A DNA stretch of 20,591 nt, from positions 1 through 20,591 of the forward strand of contig CALGGO010000107.1 of assembly GCA_937916085.1 (NCBI GenBank), read 5' to 3'. Made by a program: the position numbers and the translations under genes. The stretch is from an uncultured Prevotellaceae bacterium (GTDB lineage Bacteria; Bacteroidota; Bacteroidia; Bacteroidales; Muribaculaceae). Each line of letters opens with the position of its first letter. The first letter of the stretch is position 1. The notes below the pieces were generated by a model, which ran no database searches, was not told the DNA's origin, and was given only the letters and a program-made list of their open reading frames with translations. Below are positions 1 through 7,246 of this stretch, piece by piece.

Positions 1-72
1 CGAGAGCATGGCATTGCCATTTTATGATAATCTTATCCCGAACTCGCGTTATTAACTTAAAAAACAAAAATT

Positions 73-1899
73 ATGAAGAAAACATTATCGCTTCTAGTAA
101 TGGCAGTGGCGGCACTATCGCTCACAGCCTCCAATCTCTTTCCTGTTGATATGAGTCAGGTAAAAGAAGCTCCAGCCGAGCTCAAAGCCATGCTCATCAA
201 TCAGTCAATCAGCAAGCTCAAAGCCAGCACTAAGCTGGTGACTCCTGTCACCAAGGCCAGCGACCTCGTGGGTGGATACACTTGGACCTATGAGCAGGCG
301 TCAACTCGTCACCAGGATCCTGACTCCGTTGCGACCACTGCAACGGGTACCGTGCCTGCCGCCATCTATGATGCCGACGACGAGGCCGGCACCGTAAAGA
401 TGGCCGGACTCTTCGACGGAGCTGTCGAAGCAACACTCGATCTCACGTCTTACTCAGTGCCAGTCCTTGACGTTGCAAGCCAAACCGCGGCCTACAGCAG
501 CTATGGTGTATGCGACGTGCGCGGTGTCTTCTACTATGAGGGCGATGCCAACAACGCTGCTGGCTGGTACTTCACCACGCCCACATTCTTCGTCATTGAT
601 AATCAGATTATTGAAGCCTCCAACGTGTGGATTGTGCGCGTTATCAAGGAGGGCCAGTATGCTAACTACTCGCTCACTCCTTACTGGAAGCCCGGCAGCA
701 TCATGGATGTAAACGACGCCAGCAATGCCGTGATGGACTACACCTACAACGACTTCTCATTCACAAGTGTGCTGCAAGTCACCGAGGACACCGAGAACTA
801 TGTAGTTTCGGCCGACAACTTCGCAGGCATGGGCACCACTCCTGTGACCTTCACCCTCGCCGAAGACAAGACCTGGGTTGCCGATCCCGTAGTGTTCTAC
901 ACCTCGGGCGACAACAACTTCGCCTTCTATGCCATTGATGGCGAGGACCTCGTTCAGGAGACGGGCACAGGCACCGAGAAGGTGCTCACCTTCGATAAAG
1001 ACTGGACTGGCTATGATGCCTCCACCAACTACTGGCTGGGTCAGCGTGGTGCCGCTACTATCACCCTCATCAGCGACGAGGAGTTTGTTTATCCAACTAC
1101 CGAGCCCACTCCCGAGAAGGCCTATTACCTGATTGGTGCCTTCAACGAGTGGAACCAAGAGGCTATGATCCCATTTGAGGAGAATGATGGCGTCTTCACT
1201 CTGACCTACACCTTTGGCGGCGAGTTCAAGATTAAGGACGAGCAAGGCAACTGGTGGGGCGGCAATGGCGTGAACCTCACCGAGGAGAACCCAAGCATGA
1301 CCCTGATTGACGGCAGCAACCTCAACTTGGCACAGCCTGCCGAGTACACCCTCACCATCGAGGACGGCGTGCTCACCGTAACTGGCTTCCCCGAGCCACA
1401 GGTTGTGGAATACAACGACTTCTTCCTGTGCGGCACATTCAACGGCTGGTACACCGACGACACCCTCATTGAGTTCACACCCAACGAGGACGGCACCGAG
1501 TTTACTTGCACCGCTGAGCTCGAGGCCAATGCCGAGTTCAAGGTTATCAGCCACGACCTCTCGGGCAACTGGACATGGTTTGGTGGCAGCACCAACGGCG
1601 ACAACTTCCTCATCACTGCTGACCTCCTGGGTGGCAACATCGACCTCGTCAACGGCAACAACTTCCAGGTTGTGGAAGGTGGCAGCTACGACATCAAGGT
1701 TAAGACCGCTACTCCCGCCAAGGGCCTGCAAGAGCCTCTTGTAATGATTATCACCAAGACTCCAACCGCTATCAGCACCATTGGCACCGACGTTAAGGCC
1801 GACAACGCTTATTACAACCTCATGGGCGTTAAGTTCAACGGTGTGCCAACCGCTGCTGGTATCTACATCCACAACGGTCGCAAGGTTGTTATCAAATAA
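73..1899 (+). CDS. Secreted SusE/SusF-like protein with sorting-type C-terminal tail
   Basis: Predicted exported 608-residue protein. Residues 1-20 form a signal peptide (MKKTLSLLVM, then an Ala/Leu-rich core). Residues about 60-340 form a beta-rich region I do not recognise. Two modules follow at about 349-440 and 447-560. They open with YYLIGAFNEWN and FFLCGTFNGWY, the pattern of the outer-membrane starch-binding SusE/SusF modules and related carbohydrate-binding folds, with aromatic-rich loops (NWWGGNG, NWTWFGG). The tail at about 578-608 (YYNLMGVKFNG, AAGIYIHNGRKVVIK) resembles the C-terminal sorting tails common on secreted Bacteroidota proteins. It stands alone, with no SusC/SusD partner in view, and ends at a strong terminator. 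Glycan binding at the cell surface is inferred. No catalytic domain is recognisable. Confidence 0.75.
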   Translation: MKKTLSLLVMAVAALSLTASNLFPVDMSQVKEAPAELKAMLINQSISKLKASTKLVTPVTKASDLVGGYTWTYEQASTRHQDPDSVATTATGTVPAAIYDADDEAGTVKMAGLFDGAVEATLDLTSYSVPVLDVASQTAAYSSYGVCDVRGVFYYEGDANNAAGWYFTTPTFFVIDNQIIEASNVWIVRVIKEGQYANYSLTPYWKPGSIMDVNDASNAVMDYTYNDFSFTSVLQVTEDTENYVVSADNFAGMGTTPVTFTLAEDKTWVADPVVFYTSGDNNFAFYAIDGEDLVQETGTGTEKVLTFDKDWTGYDASTNYWLGQRGAATITLISDEEFVYPTTEPTPEKAYYLIGAFNEWNQEAMIPFEENDGVFTLTYTFGGEFKIKDEQGNWWGGNGVNLTEENPSMTLIDGSNLNLAQPAEYTLTIEDGVLTVTGFPEPQVVEYNDFFLCGTFNGWYTDDTLIEFTPNEDGTEFTCTAELEANAEFKVISHDLSGNWTWFGGSTNGDNFLITADLLGGNIDLVNGNNFQVVEGGSYDIKVKTATPAKGLQEPLVMIITKTPTAISTIGTDVKADNAYYNLMGVKFNGVPTAAGIYIHNGRKVVIK

Positions 1900-1921
1900 T
1901 ACGCATTAACTATACAACTCT

Positions 1922-1958
1922 AAAAGGTGCACCCCCAAAAAAGGGGTGCATCTTTTTT
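1922..1958 (+). terminator. Intrinsic terminator after the SusE/F-like gene
   Basis: GGTGCACCCC (1926-1935) pairs with GGGGTGCATC (1943-1952), with one G-T pair and a 7-nt A-rich loop, and is followed by six T. It lies 23 bases after the stop codon and separates this gene from the hpt-adk transcription unit. Confidence 0.9.
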
Positions 1959-1967
1959 GTTCAAACT

Positions 1968-1999
1968 TTTGATAAGAAGCAAAAAAATGACTACCTTTG
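1968..1999 (+). promoter_or_regulatory. Bacteroidota-type promoter of hpt-adk
   Basis: A -33 TTTG (1968-1971) and a -7 TACCTTTG (1992-1999) are 20 bp apart, matching the TTTG / TAnnTTTG consensus of the Bacteroidota primary sigma factor. The inferred transcription start, near 2006, leaves a short T/A-rich leader before the ATG at 2028. Confidence 0.8.
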
Positions 2000-2027
2000 C
2001 GCCAACTTTTTTTAAAAAACTCTACTC

Positions 2028-3170
2028 ATGGCTGATATTACTATAAAAGGTCTCACTTTTGAGCCTTATATCTCTCAAGAGGAGATTGCCAAGCAAGTTG
2101 AGCGTGTGGCAGCCGAAGTGAAGCGCGACTGCGTGACCGACTCCCCAGTTTTTGTGTGCGTCTTAAAAGGCGCATTTATGTTTGCCGCCCACCTGTACCG
2201 TGCCATCAACATGCCCAAGAGCGAGATTGCTTTCATCCGTTACAAGTCCTATTCGGGTACCGAGACGACCGGCGAGATGAATAAAATCTTGGGGCTGAAC
2301 GACGACATAACAGGTCGTGAAGTTATTATCATTGAGGACATTGTTGACACTGGACTCACAGCGCATGCCCTGCGTCAAGACATCGAGGCGATGAGCCCCA
2401 TGAGCGTGAAGATGGTTACGCTGCTCTACAAGCCGGCTTCGTTGAAAGTGGGAAAGGAGCCTGAATATGTGGGCTTTGAGATTCCTCCAAAATTCATCAT
2501 TGGCTACGGTCTCGACCTCGATGAGCAGGCAAGAGGACTGAGCGACATTTACGTATTAAAAGAAAACAATAATCAACTTCATAATAACATGCTGAACATT
2601 GTAATCTTTGGAGCTCCAGGCTCCGGAAAAGGAACACAGAGCGAAAATCTCATCGCTCATTATAAACTGTTTCACATCTCCACTGGCGACGTGCTGCGCG
2701 ACCACATCAAGCGAGGCACAGAACTTGGAAAGACCGCCAAGGAGTTCATCGATCAGGGGCAACTTATCCCCGACGAACTGATGATAGGCATTCTTGCCCA
2801 AGTGATTGATGACAACAAGGAACTGGCGCAGAATGGCGTAATCTTCGACGGCTTTCCTCGCACTATTCCACAAGCTGAGGCATTGGAGACTCTGCTCAAC
2901 GAGCGTGGCACCTGCGTGAGCGCTGTTGTTGGGCTTGAAGTGCCTGAACAAGAACTTATTGACCGCCTCGTGAAGCGCGGACAGATGAGCGGACGTAGCG
3001 ACGACAACGAGGAGACCATCAAGAAACGCCTCGACGTGTATCACAACCAAACCTCACCGCTGCAAGAGTTCTACAAGGAGAAAGGTCTGTACCGTGCTAT
3101 CAAAGGCATAGGCACCATCGACGGCATATTTGAGGACATCAAAGCCGCAATCGACAGTATCAACGCTTAA
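2028..3170 (+). CDS. Hypoxanthine phosphoribosyltransferase-adenylate kinase fusion
   Basis: A 380-residue ORF joining two purine enzymes that are normally separate. Residues 1-178 are a complete HPRT (Hpt): hypoxanthine or guanine plus PRPP gives IMP or GMP. Its PRPP loop is EDIVDTGLTA (103-112), with VLKGAF near 45-50. Residues 188-380 are a complete adenylate kinase (Adk, AMP + ATP to 2 ADP): P-loop GAPGSGKGT (195-203), STGDVLR, GFPRT (275-279), and a short LID around 317-327 without zinc cysteines. The linker, about residues 178-187 (KENNNQLHNN), is encoded by AT-rich DNA that looks like a former intergenic spacer, and an ATG at 2589 begins the normal Adk N-terminus. It could make one fusion protein, or Adk could also start internally. 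Both domains are full length and keep their key motifs. The stop TAA opens a heptamer array. Confidence 0.92.
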   Translation: MADITIKGLTFEPYISQEEIAKQVERVAAEVKRDCVTDSPVFVCVLKGAFMFAAHLYRAINMPKSEIAFIRYKSYSGTETTGEMNKILGLNDDITGREVIIIEDIVDTGLTAHALRQDIEAMSPMSVKMVTLLYKPASLKVGKEPEYVGFEIPPKFIIGYGLDLDEQARGLSDIYVLKENNNQLHNNMLNIVIFGAPGSGKGTQSENLIAHYKLFHISTGDVLRDHIKRGTELGKTAKEFIDQGQLIPDELMIGILAQVIDDNKELAQNGVIFDGFPRTIPQAEALETLLNERGTCVSAVVGLEVPEQELIDRLVKRGQMSGRSDDNEETIKKRLDVYHNQTSPLQEFYKEKGLYRAIKGIGTIDGIFEDIKAAIDSINA

Positions 3171-3305
3171 GTGTTAAGTGTAAAGTTTTAAGTGTTAAGT
3201 AGCTAAACGACATCTATGCTACTTAACACTTGACACTTAAAACCTATCGGACGATGCAGGCTTCGTTCCTACTTAACACTTGACACTTAAAACTTAACAC
3301 TTATT
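3168..3305. repeat. (TAAGTGT)n heptamer array with two inverted arrays, adk-hemW junction
   Basis: The whole adk-hemW spacer is repeat-derived. Forward heptamers TAAGTGT, TAAGTGT, AAAGTTT, TAAGTGT, TAAGTAG run from 3168, so the adk stop TAA is the first unit. Reverse-complement heptamers (ACTTAAC, ACTTGAC, ACTTAAA) occur at 3221-3241 and again at 3271-3305, the second set overlapping the TTG start of hemW. AGTGTTAAGTAGC (3191-3203) is a perfect inverted repeat of 3218-3230 around a 14-nt loop. The second inverted array can pair with the same forward arm. The unique part between the inverted arrays is about 28 bp. Confidence 0.85.
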
Positions 3306-4558
3306 TGGGTCTCTACATCCACATCCCCTATTGCAAGAGCAAGTGCATCTATTGCGACTTTTACTCAACCCCCGTGGTTGAGACAATGGAGCAGTATGTG
3401 CGCTCGATGCTTTGTGAGGCAAGACTACGTAAAAATGAGTGTGGCGAAAGCTCCCCCTCTAAGATAGAGGGGGCGGGGGGGAGTATGATAACCCAGCGAC
3501 AAGAGGAAACCAGCTCCCCCTCTAAGATAGAGGGGGCGGGGGGGAGTATGATAACCCAGCGAGATGACCTTATAATTCCACAATTCTCAACCCTCTACCT
3601 AGGTGGCGGCACGCCATCGGTGATGCCTGTAGAGCTATTAAGTGCTCTCATCAATGGACTAAGCGACATATTCGACCTAAGCCGAGTAGGGGAGTTTACT
3701 ATCGAGGTCAATCCTGATGATGTGACACGTGAATATGTTGAGCAGCTGCGGCAACTCGGCGTGAACCGCGTGAGCATGGGAGTGCAGAGCTTCAACGATG
3801 GAGAATTACGAGCCATCAACCGTCGCCACTCGGCACAGCAAGCCATTGATGCCGCCCGTGCCATCAAAGAAGCTGGCATCAGCAACATAAGCATCGACCT
3901 GATTTATGGCCTTCCTGGTCAGACAATTGACACATGGCAACATAATGTGGAGCAGGCCATTGCCCTTGATGTGCAACACATTTCGGCCTATAACCTCAGC
4001 TACGAGAAGGGGACGCGCCTCTGGGTGATGCGCGAGCAAGGCAAGGTGCAGGAAGTGAGCGACGACGATTGCATCGCCATGCATGACTTGCTCGTGAAAA
4101 TGCTCAAAGAGGCGGGCTATGAGCACTATGAGATTTCAAATTTCGCTCGCCCTGGTTACCGCTCGCACCACAATTCCAGTTACTGGAACTTTACTCCCTA
4201 TCTTGGGCTTGGCGCTGCCGCCCACAGCTTTGACGGCAGCGTGCGCCGCTATAATCCATCAAACATAAAGCAGTATATCGAGAAACTCAGCAATGGCACC
4301 ACGGCCTTCATTGAGGAGCATCTCGCGTGGTGGGAACGCTACGATGAGGAAGTGATGGTGCGCCTGCGCACCAGCGACGGTCTTGACAGCCGCTTAATCG
4401 CACAGCGCTATGGCTACAAGGTTTATGATCATCTAATTAAGCAATCTCAACAATTTATTGAACAAGGCCTGTTGCGCGCCAGTGGCGACACTATCATCCT
4501 GACTCCCAGTGGCGTGATGCTCAGCGACAATATCATCAGAAATCTTATGTGGGAATAA
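3305..4558 (+). CDS. hemW: HemW-type radical SAM protein with an in-frame repeat insertion
   Basis: Member of the HemN/HemW radical SAM family, closest to HemW, a heme chaperone/heme-trafficking protein often misnamed coproporphyrinogen III oxidase. The CxxxCxxC cluster motif is C10, C14, C17 and is followed by DFYS as in HemW. GGGTPS (100-105), EVNPDD, GVQSFND and the SAM-binding GLPGQT segment follow in order, with HemW-like C-terminal AAHSF and winged-helix regions. Residues 49-65 and 70-86 are two identical 17-residue copies (SSPSKIEGAGGSMITQR) not expected in the family. They lie in the loop before the strand leading to GGGTPS. No ATG is available at the N-terminus. The TTG at 3305 gives the usual family start (GLYIHIP), and an in-frame TGA lies 24 bases upstream. 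Whether the insertion is tolerated is unknown, but the frame is intact. Confidence 0.88.
   Translation: MGLYIHIPYCKSKCIYCDFYSTPVVETMEQYVRSMLCEARLRKNECGESSPSKIEGAGGSMITQRQEETSSPSKIEGAGGSMITQRDDLIIPQFSTLYLGGGTPSVMPVELLSALINGLSDIFDLSRVGEFTIEVNPDDVTREYVEQLRQLGVNRVSMGVQSFNDGELRAINRRHSAQQAIDAARAIKEAGISNISIDLIYGLPGQTIDTWQHNVEQAIALDVQHISAYNLSYEKGTRLWVMREQGKVQEVSDDDCIAMHDLLVKMLKEAGYEHYEISNFARPGYRSHHNSSYWNFTPYLGLGAAAHSFDGSVRRYNPSNIKQYIEKLSNGTTAFIEEHLAWWERYDEEVMVRLRTSDGLDSRLIAQRYGYKVYDHLIKQSQQFIEQGLLRASGDTIILTPSGVMLSDNIIRNLMWE
3449..3562. repeat. Two direct copies of a 51-bp palindromic GC-rich element inside hemW
   Basis: Identical 51-bp units at 3449-3499 and 3512-3562 are separated by 12 bp, giving a 63-bp period that keeps frame. 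Each contains CCCCCTCT and AGAGGGGG around a 5-nt AAGAT centre, then a G-rich run (CGGGGGGGAG) and a shared tail (TATGATAACCCAGCGA). The composition (G/C runs) is unlike the flanking coding sequence. It resembles REP-like palindromes usually found between genes; assignment to a named family is not possible from this window. Confidence 0.9.
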
Positions 4559-4583
4559 TTACTGCATATTGGAGATTATTGTT

Positions 4584-4591
4584 TATCTTTG
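4584..4591 (+). promoter_or_regulatory. -7 box (TATCTTTG) upstream of the DUF3857 gene
   Basis: TATCTTTG matches TAnnTTTG. No good TTTG lies 19-21 bp upstream, so this is a partial match. It overlaps the longer ORF start at 4589, which argues for the downstream ATG at 4622. Confidence 0.55.
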
Positions 4592-4621
4592 CAACATCTC
4601 CAATCACATAAATTTATTAAT

Positions 4622-6655
4622 ATGAGACACTCAATATCATTTACACTCTTACTTGCCATCTCTCTCTTTGCGTCAAGCAATATCTTGGCACAATCTCTTG
4701 CTGGATCCAATATCAAATGGGGGCATCCCTCACAGCAGGAGCTAGAGATGACCAGCTATACACCCGACCCCGATGCCGATGCTGTGGTGCTATGCAAGAC
4801 CACCGACGTGCAGTACATTATCACTAAAGATGTCCTTCAAGTGGTTTATGATGTAAAGGGACGTATTAAAATCCTAAAGCCTGAAGGCATCAAACACGGC
4901 AACGTTGACATCCGTTTTACCGTCAATGATGGTGCGGAGGGAAACAGAGATGTGGTGAGCCATGTTAAAGGCACCACTTTTAACGTCGTGAACGGCCAAG
5001 TCGAGAGGAGTGAGTTGACAAGTGAAATGATTAATACCCATAGGGCTATAGACCCCAAACAACGGGTAATGACCCTTCTTTTTCCTGATGTTAAGGCGGG
5101 CTCAGTAATAGAATATGAATACACTATCACTAGCGACCTGTATCGTGAAATCAAGGACTGGGATGCGCAATGCGAGATGCCGGTGGCTTACACCAGATAT
5201 GAGGTGTCGATACCTGAATGGTTTGGTTTTTATGTTCAAACTATTGGAAATGAATACAACAGAAGCAAAATCACACAACAGCGGACCAACAAACGCCCAA
5301 CTTACATTATAGAGACTTCGGGGGCAGAGTATGAATGCCTGGGAGTGAACTTTGAATTTGAGGGACGAAACTTGACTGCTCTCAAAAAAGAGCCATTGGT
5401 ATTCTCGCCACAAGTCTATGCCCAACGTGTAATAATAGATATTGACACCGAGTTGTTGCCTCGACACACCAAGCATAAATACTCGATGACATGGGACGAG
5501 ATTGACCAGTATCTCCTCAAGCACAGCAACTTTGGGAAACTGTTAAATGGCAACCCGCTGAAGAAGGAGATGAAAAAGGCAGGAATCTCTCAAATGAAAG
5601 ACGAAGATGAAAAAATTTTGGCAACGGTGAAGCTGCTGCGGCAGCATGTGGAGTGGAATGGCAAGTACGAGCTCTATGGCACCCCAGCATCACAAGTTCT
5701 CAAGAATGGCACCGGCAGCAATGCCGACATCAACTTCATGCTCATCGCCATGCTCAACGATGCTGGCATTAATGCCTATCCTGCTGTGCTATGTGCTCGC
5801 GGCTGCGACATCATCGATGAAAATCATCCCACCATGAAGAACTTGTCTTCCACTATCGCCGTGATTGACAGAGGTGACAAATTCCAAGTGTTTGACGGTT
5901 CGATGGAGAATGCCACTATCGACATCCTTCCCACCAATTTTCTCGTCAGCCAAGCTAGAGTCATCAAGAAAGATAATAATACCCCCTGGATTAACCTTGA
6001 GGACAAGGCTATAGAGCGGATAAGCCACAAGATAACTGGAGAAATTGATTCAAGCGGCAAGTTGACAGCCACTTGCGTCAGCACCCATTATGACAAAGCT
6101 GCCGAGTGGATTAGAATGGCGACCAAAATAGGTTACGATAATGTGGCGCACAACAAGAAATTTCAACCCTCGCAAATTGTTGACTATAAGGTGCAAGGTA
6201 TAGAAGACATTGAAAAACCGGTTACCGAGATTATAAATCTTAGTAGCCAACTTTATTGCAAAGATGGCATTATCAACTTGCCGCAACTCATCATGCCCTT
6301 AATCGACCAAGAGTGGTTTAAAAGCGACAAGCGCTACAGTCCCATCGAGTTCCTTAATAAAGTTGATGAGACAATCGAGATTTCGTTATCAATTCCCGAT
6401 GACTGGGAGGTCGCCGACATTCCTGCCCCCATCTCACTCAACACCAGCGACAACACTATCGTCATGGCAATCACACCAAGCATAAAGGGGAATACCGTGA
6501 ATGTCTCAACCAAACTCTCCATTAACCGACTGGTCTTCAACAAACGTGACTACAAGGGAATCAAAAACCTCGTTGACAGAATAACCAAGCAAAGCAAAGA
6601 ACCGTTTGTAATTAAGAAAAATAGCAGCGCAAATTTTGTGGATTCATCAACTTAA
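4622..6655 (+). CDS. Exported DUF3857/transglutaminase-fold protein
   Basis: 677 residues from the ATG at 4622. The ORF is open from 4589, but that start overlaps the -7 box, and MRHSISFTLLLAISLFASSNILAQ is a good signal peptide from 4622. The N-terminal half has the DUF3857 layout (VVYDVKGRIKIL, then LFPDVKAGSVIEYEYTI). The middle has a transglutaminase-like core (LLRQHVEWNGKYELYG, then GSNADINFMLIAMLNDAGINAYPAVL). At the place of the usual nucleophilic Cys the sequence reads GSNADIN, so it is probably not a thiol enzyme. The C-terminal part is beta-rich. This family is common in Bacteroidota and of unknown function; periplasmic or outer-membrane-associated location is inferred from the signal peptide. 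It ends at a hairpin shared with the convergent lipoprotein gene. Confidence 0.8.
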   Translation: MRHSISFTLLLAISLFASSNILAQSLAGSNIKWGHPSQQELEMTSYTPDPDADAVVLCKTTDVQYIITKDVLQVVYDVKGRIKILKPEGIKHGNVDIRFTVNDGAEGNRDVVSHVKGTTFNVVNGQVERSELTSEMINTHRAIDPKQRVMTLLFPDVKAGSVIEYEYTITSDLYREIKDWDAQCEMPVAYTRYEVSIPEWFGFYVQTIGNEYNRSKITQQRTNKRPTYIIETSGAEYECLGVNFEFEGRNLTALKKEPLVFSPQVYAQRVIIDIDTELLPRHTKHKYSMTWDEIDQYLLKHSNFGKLLNGNPLKKEMKKAGISQMKDEDEKILATVKLLRQHVEWNGKYELYGTPASQVLKNGTGSNADINFMLIAMLNDAGINAYPAVLCARGCDIIDENHPTMKNLSSTIAVIDRGDKFQVFDGSMENATIDILPTNFLVSQARVIKKDNNTPWINLEDKAIERISHKITGEIDSSGKLTATCVSTHYDKAAEWIRMATKIGYDNVAHNKKFQPSQIVDYKVQGIEDIEKPVTEIINLSSQLYCKDGIINLPQLIMPLIDQEWFKSDKRYSPIEFLNKVDETIEISLSIPDDWEVADIPAPISLNTSDNTIVMAITPSIKGNTVNVSTKLSINRLVFNKRDYKGIKNLVDRITKQSKEPFVIKKNSSANFVDSST

Positions 6656-6719
6656 CCCAAATCGGTCATTAGACGACAATTAGTGCATTTTGAAGGTCTA
6701 TTTACCGATTTGGGGTTAA
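6652..6719. terminator. Shared hairpin between two convergent stop codons
   Basis: TTAACCCAAATCGGT (6652-6666) is the inverted repeat of ACCGATTTGGGGTTAA (6704-6719), with one extra G and a 37-nt loop. The left arm contains the stop TAA of the + gene and the right arm abuts the stop of the - gene. It could act as a bidirectional terminator, though neither side has a long T tract. Confidence 0.5.
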
Positions 6720-7184
6720 TTATTCGGATAACTTTCTATATAATACAGTAGTGTTTCGATTTGTAAAAAACAAATCCTTATTCTTGTGCGCTATAATAAT
6801 GGAATCATTGGAAATATTTCTGATATGGCATGTGTCAACGTTGTCTTCCCATTCATTATGTAGAATTAATGAATCGTTTCTCTGTTCGAAAATATATAGT
6901 GACATTTGAATGGGTCGTTGAGAAAAGTTGTCTTCTATTGCTATATGTCCAACTGGGCATGGAACATCTATGTTGTCCCATTCAAAAGAAATTCTTACTT
7001 CTGATGAATCTGAATTCGTAATAGTATCAATATATGTGTTCACATAAAAAGCTCTATATTTATCAATGACTGATTTCTTTTCATTCGAGGTTTCCCTAAA
7101 GCCTTTCTGCTCACCAGAACATGAAACCAACATAATCAGGCAAACAAAATAGATAAAACATAATATTGGAACTATCTTTTTCAT
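6720..7184 (-). CDS. Small lipoprotein of unknown function
   Basis: 154 residues starting MKKIVPILCFIYFVCLIMLVSCSG: a hydrophobic signal ending in a lipobox LVSC with Cys22, so it is predicted to be a lipoprotein. The mature part is acidic and Asn/Asp/Ser-rich, with a likely beta-sheet pattern (VRISFEWDNI, GHIAIEDN, LYIFEQRNDSLILHNEW). I recognise no family. It lies 62 bp downstream of the serpin-TonB gene on the same strand, so it may be co-transcribed. Its A/T-rich codon use is closer to the serpin gene than to the GC-richer genes around, suggesting the two belong together or were acquired together (inference). Confidence 0.65.
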   Translation of the reverse strand: MKKIVPILCFIYFVCLIMLVSCSGEQKGFRETSNEKKSVIDKYRAFYVNTYIDTITNSDSSEVRISFEWDNIDVPCPVGHIAIEDNFSQRPIQMSLYIFEQRNDSLILHNEWEDNVDTCHIRNISNDSIIIAHKNKDLFFTNRNTTVLYRKLSE

Positions 7185-7246
7185 TTTTTCTTCTTTAAGT
7201 TGTGGAACGATGCGGTTGCTTTGAGATTCGATAGAAGACAGTGTCT

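Noticed and set aside
8..20. Short palindrome ATGGC ATT GCCAT at the left edge
   Set aside because: A 5-bp stem is expected by chance, and no gene or promoter consensus was found in the first 72 bases.
757..1872. Long - strand ORF (371 codons) opposite the SusE/F-like gene
   Set aside because: It lies wholly antisense to a gene with signal peptide, recognisable modules and terminator. Its Val/Gly/Glu-rich product has no recognisable domain and is a codon-bias shadow.
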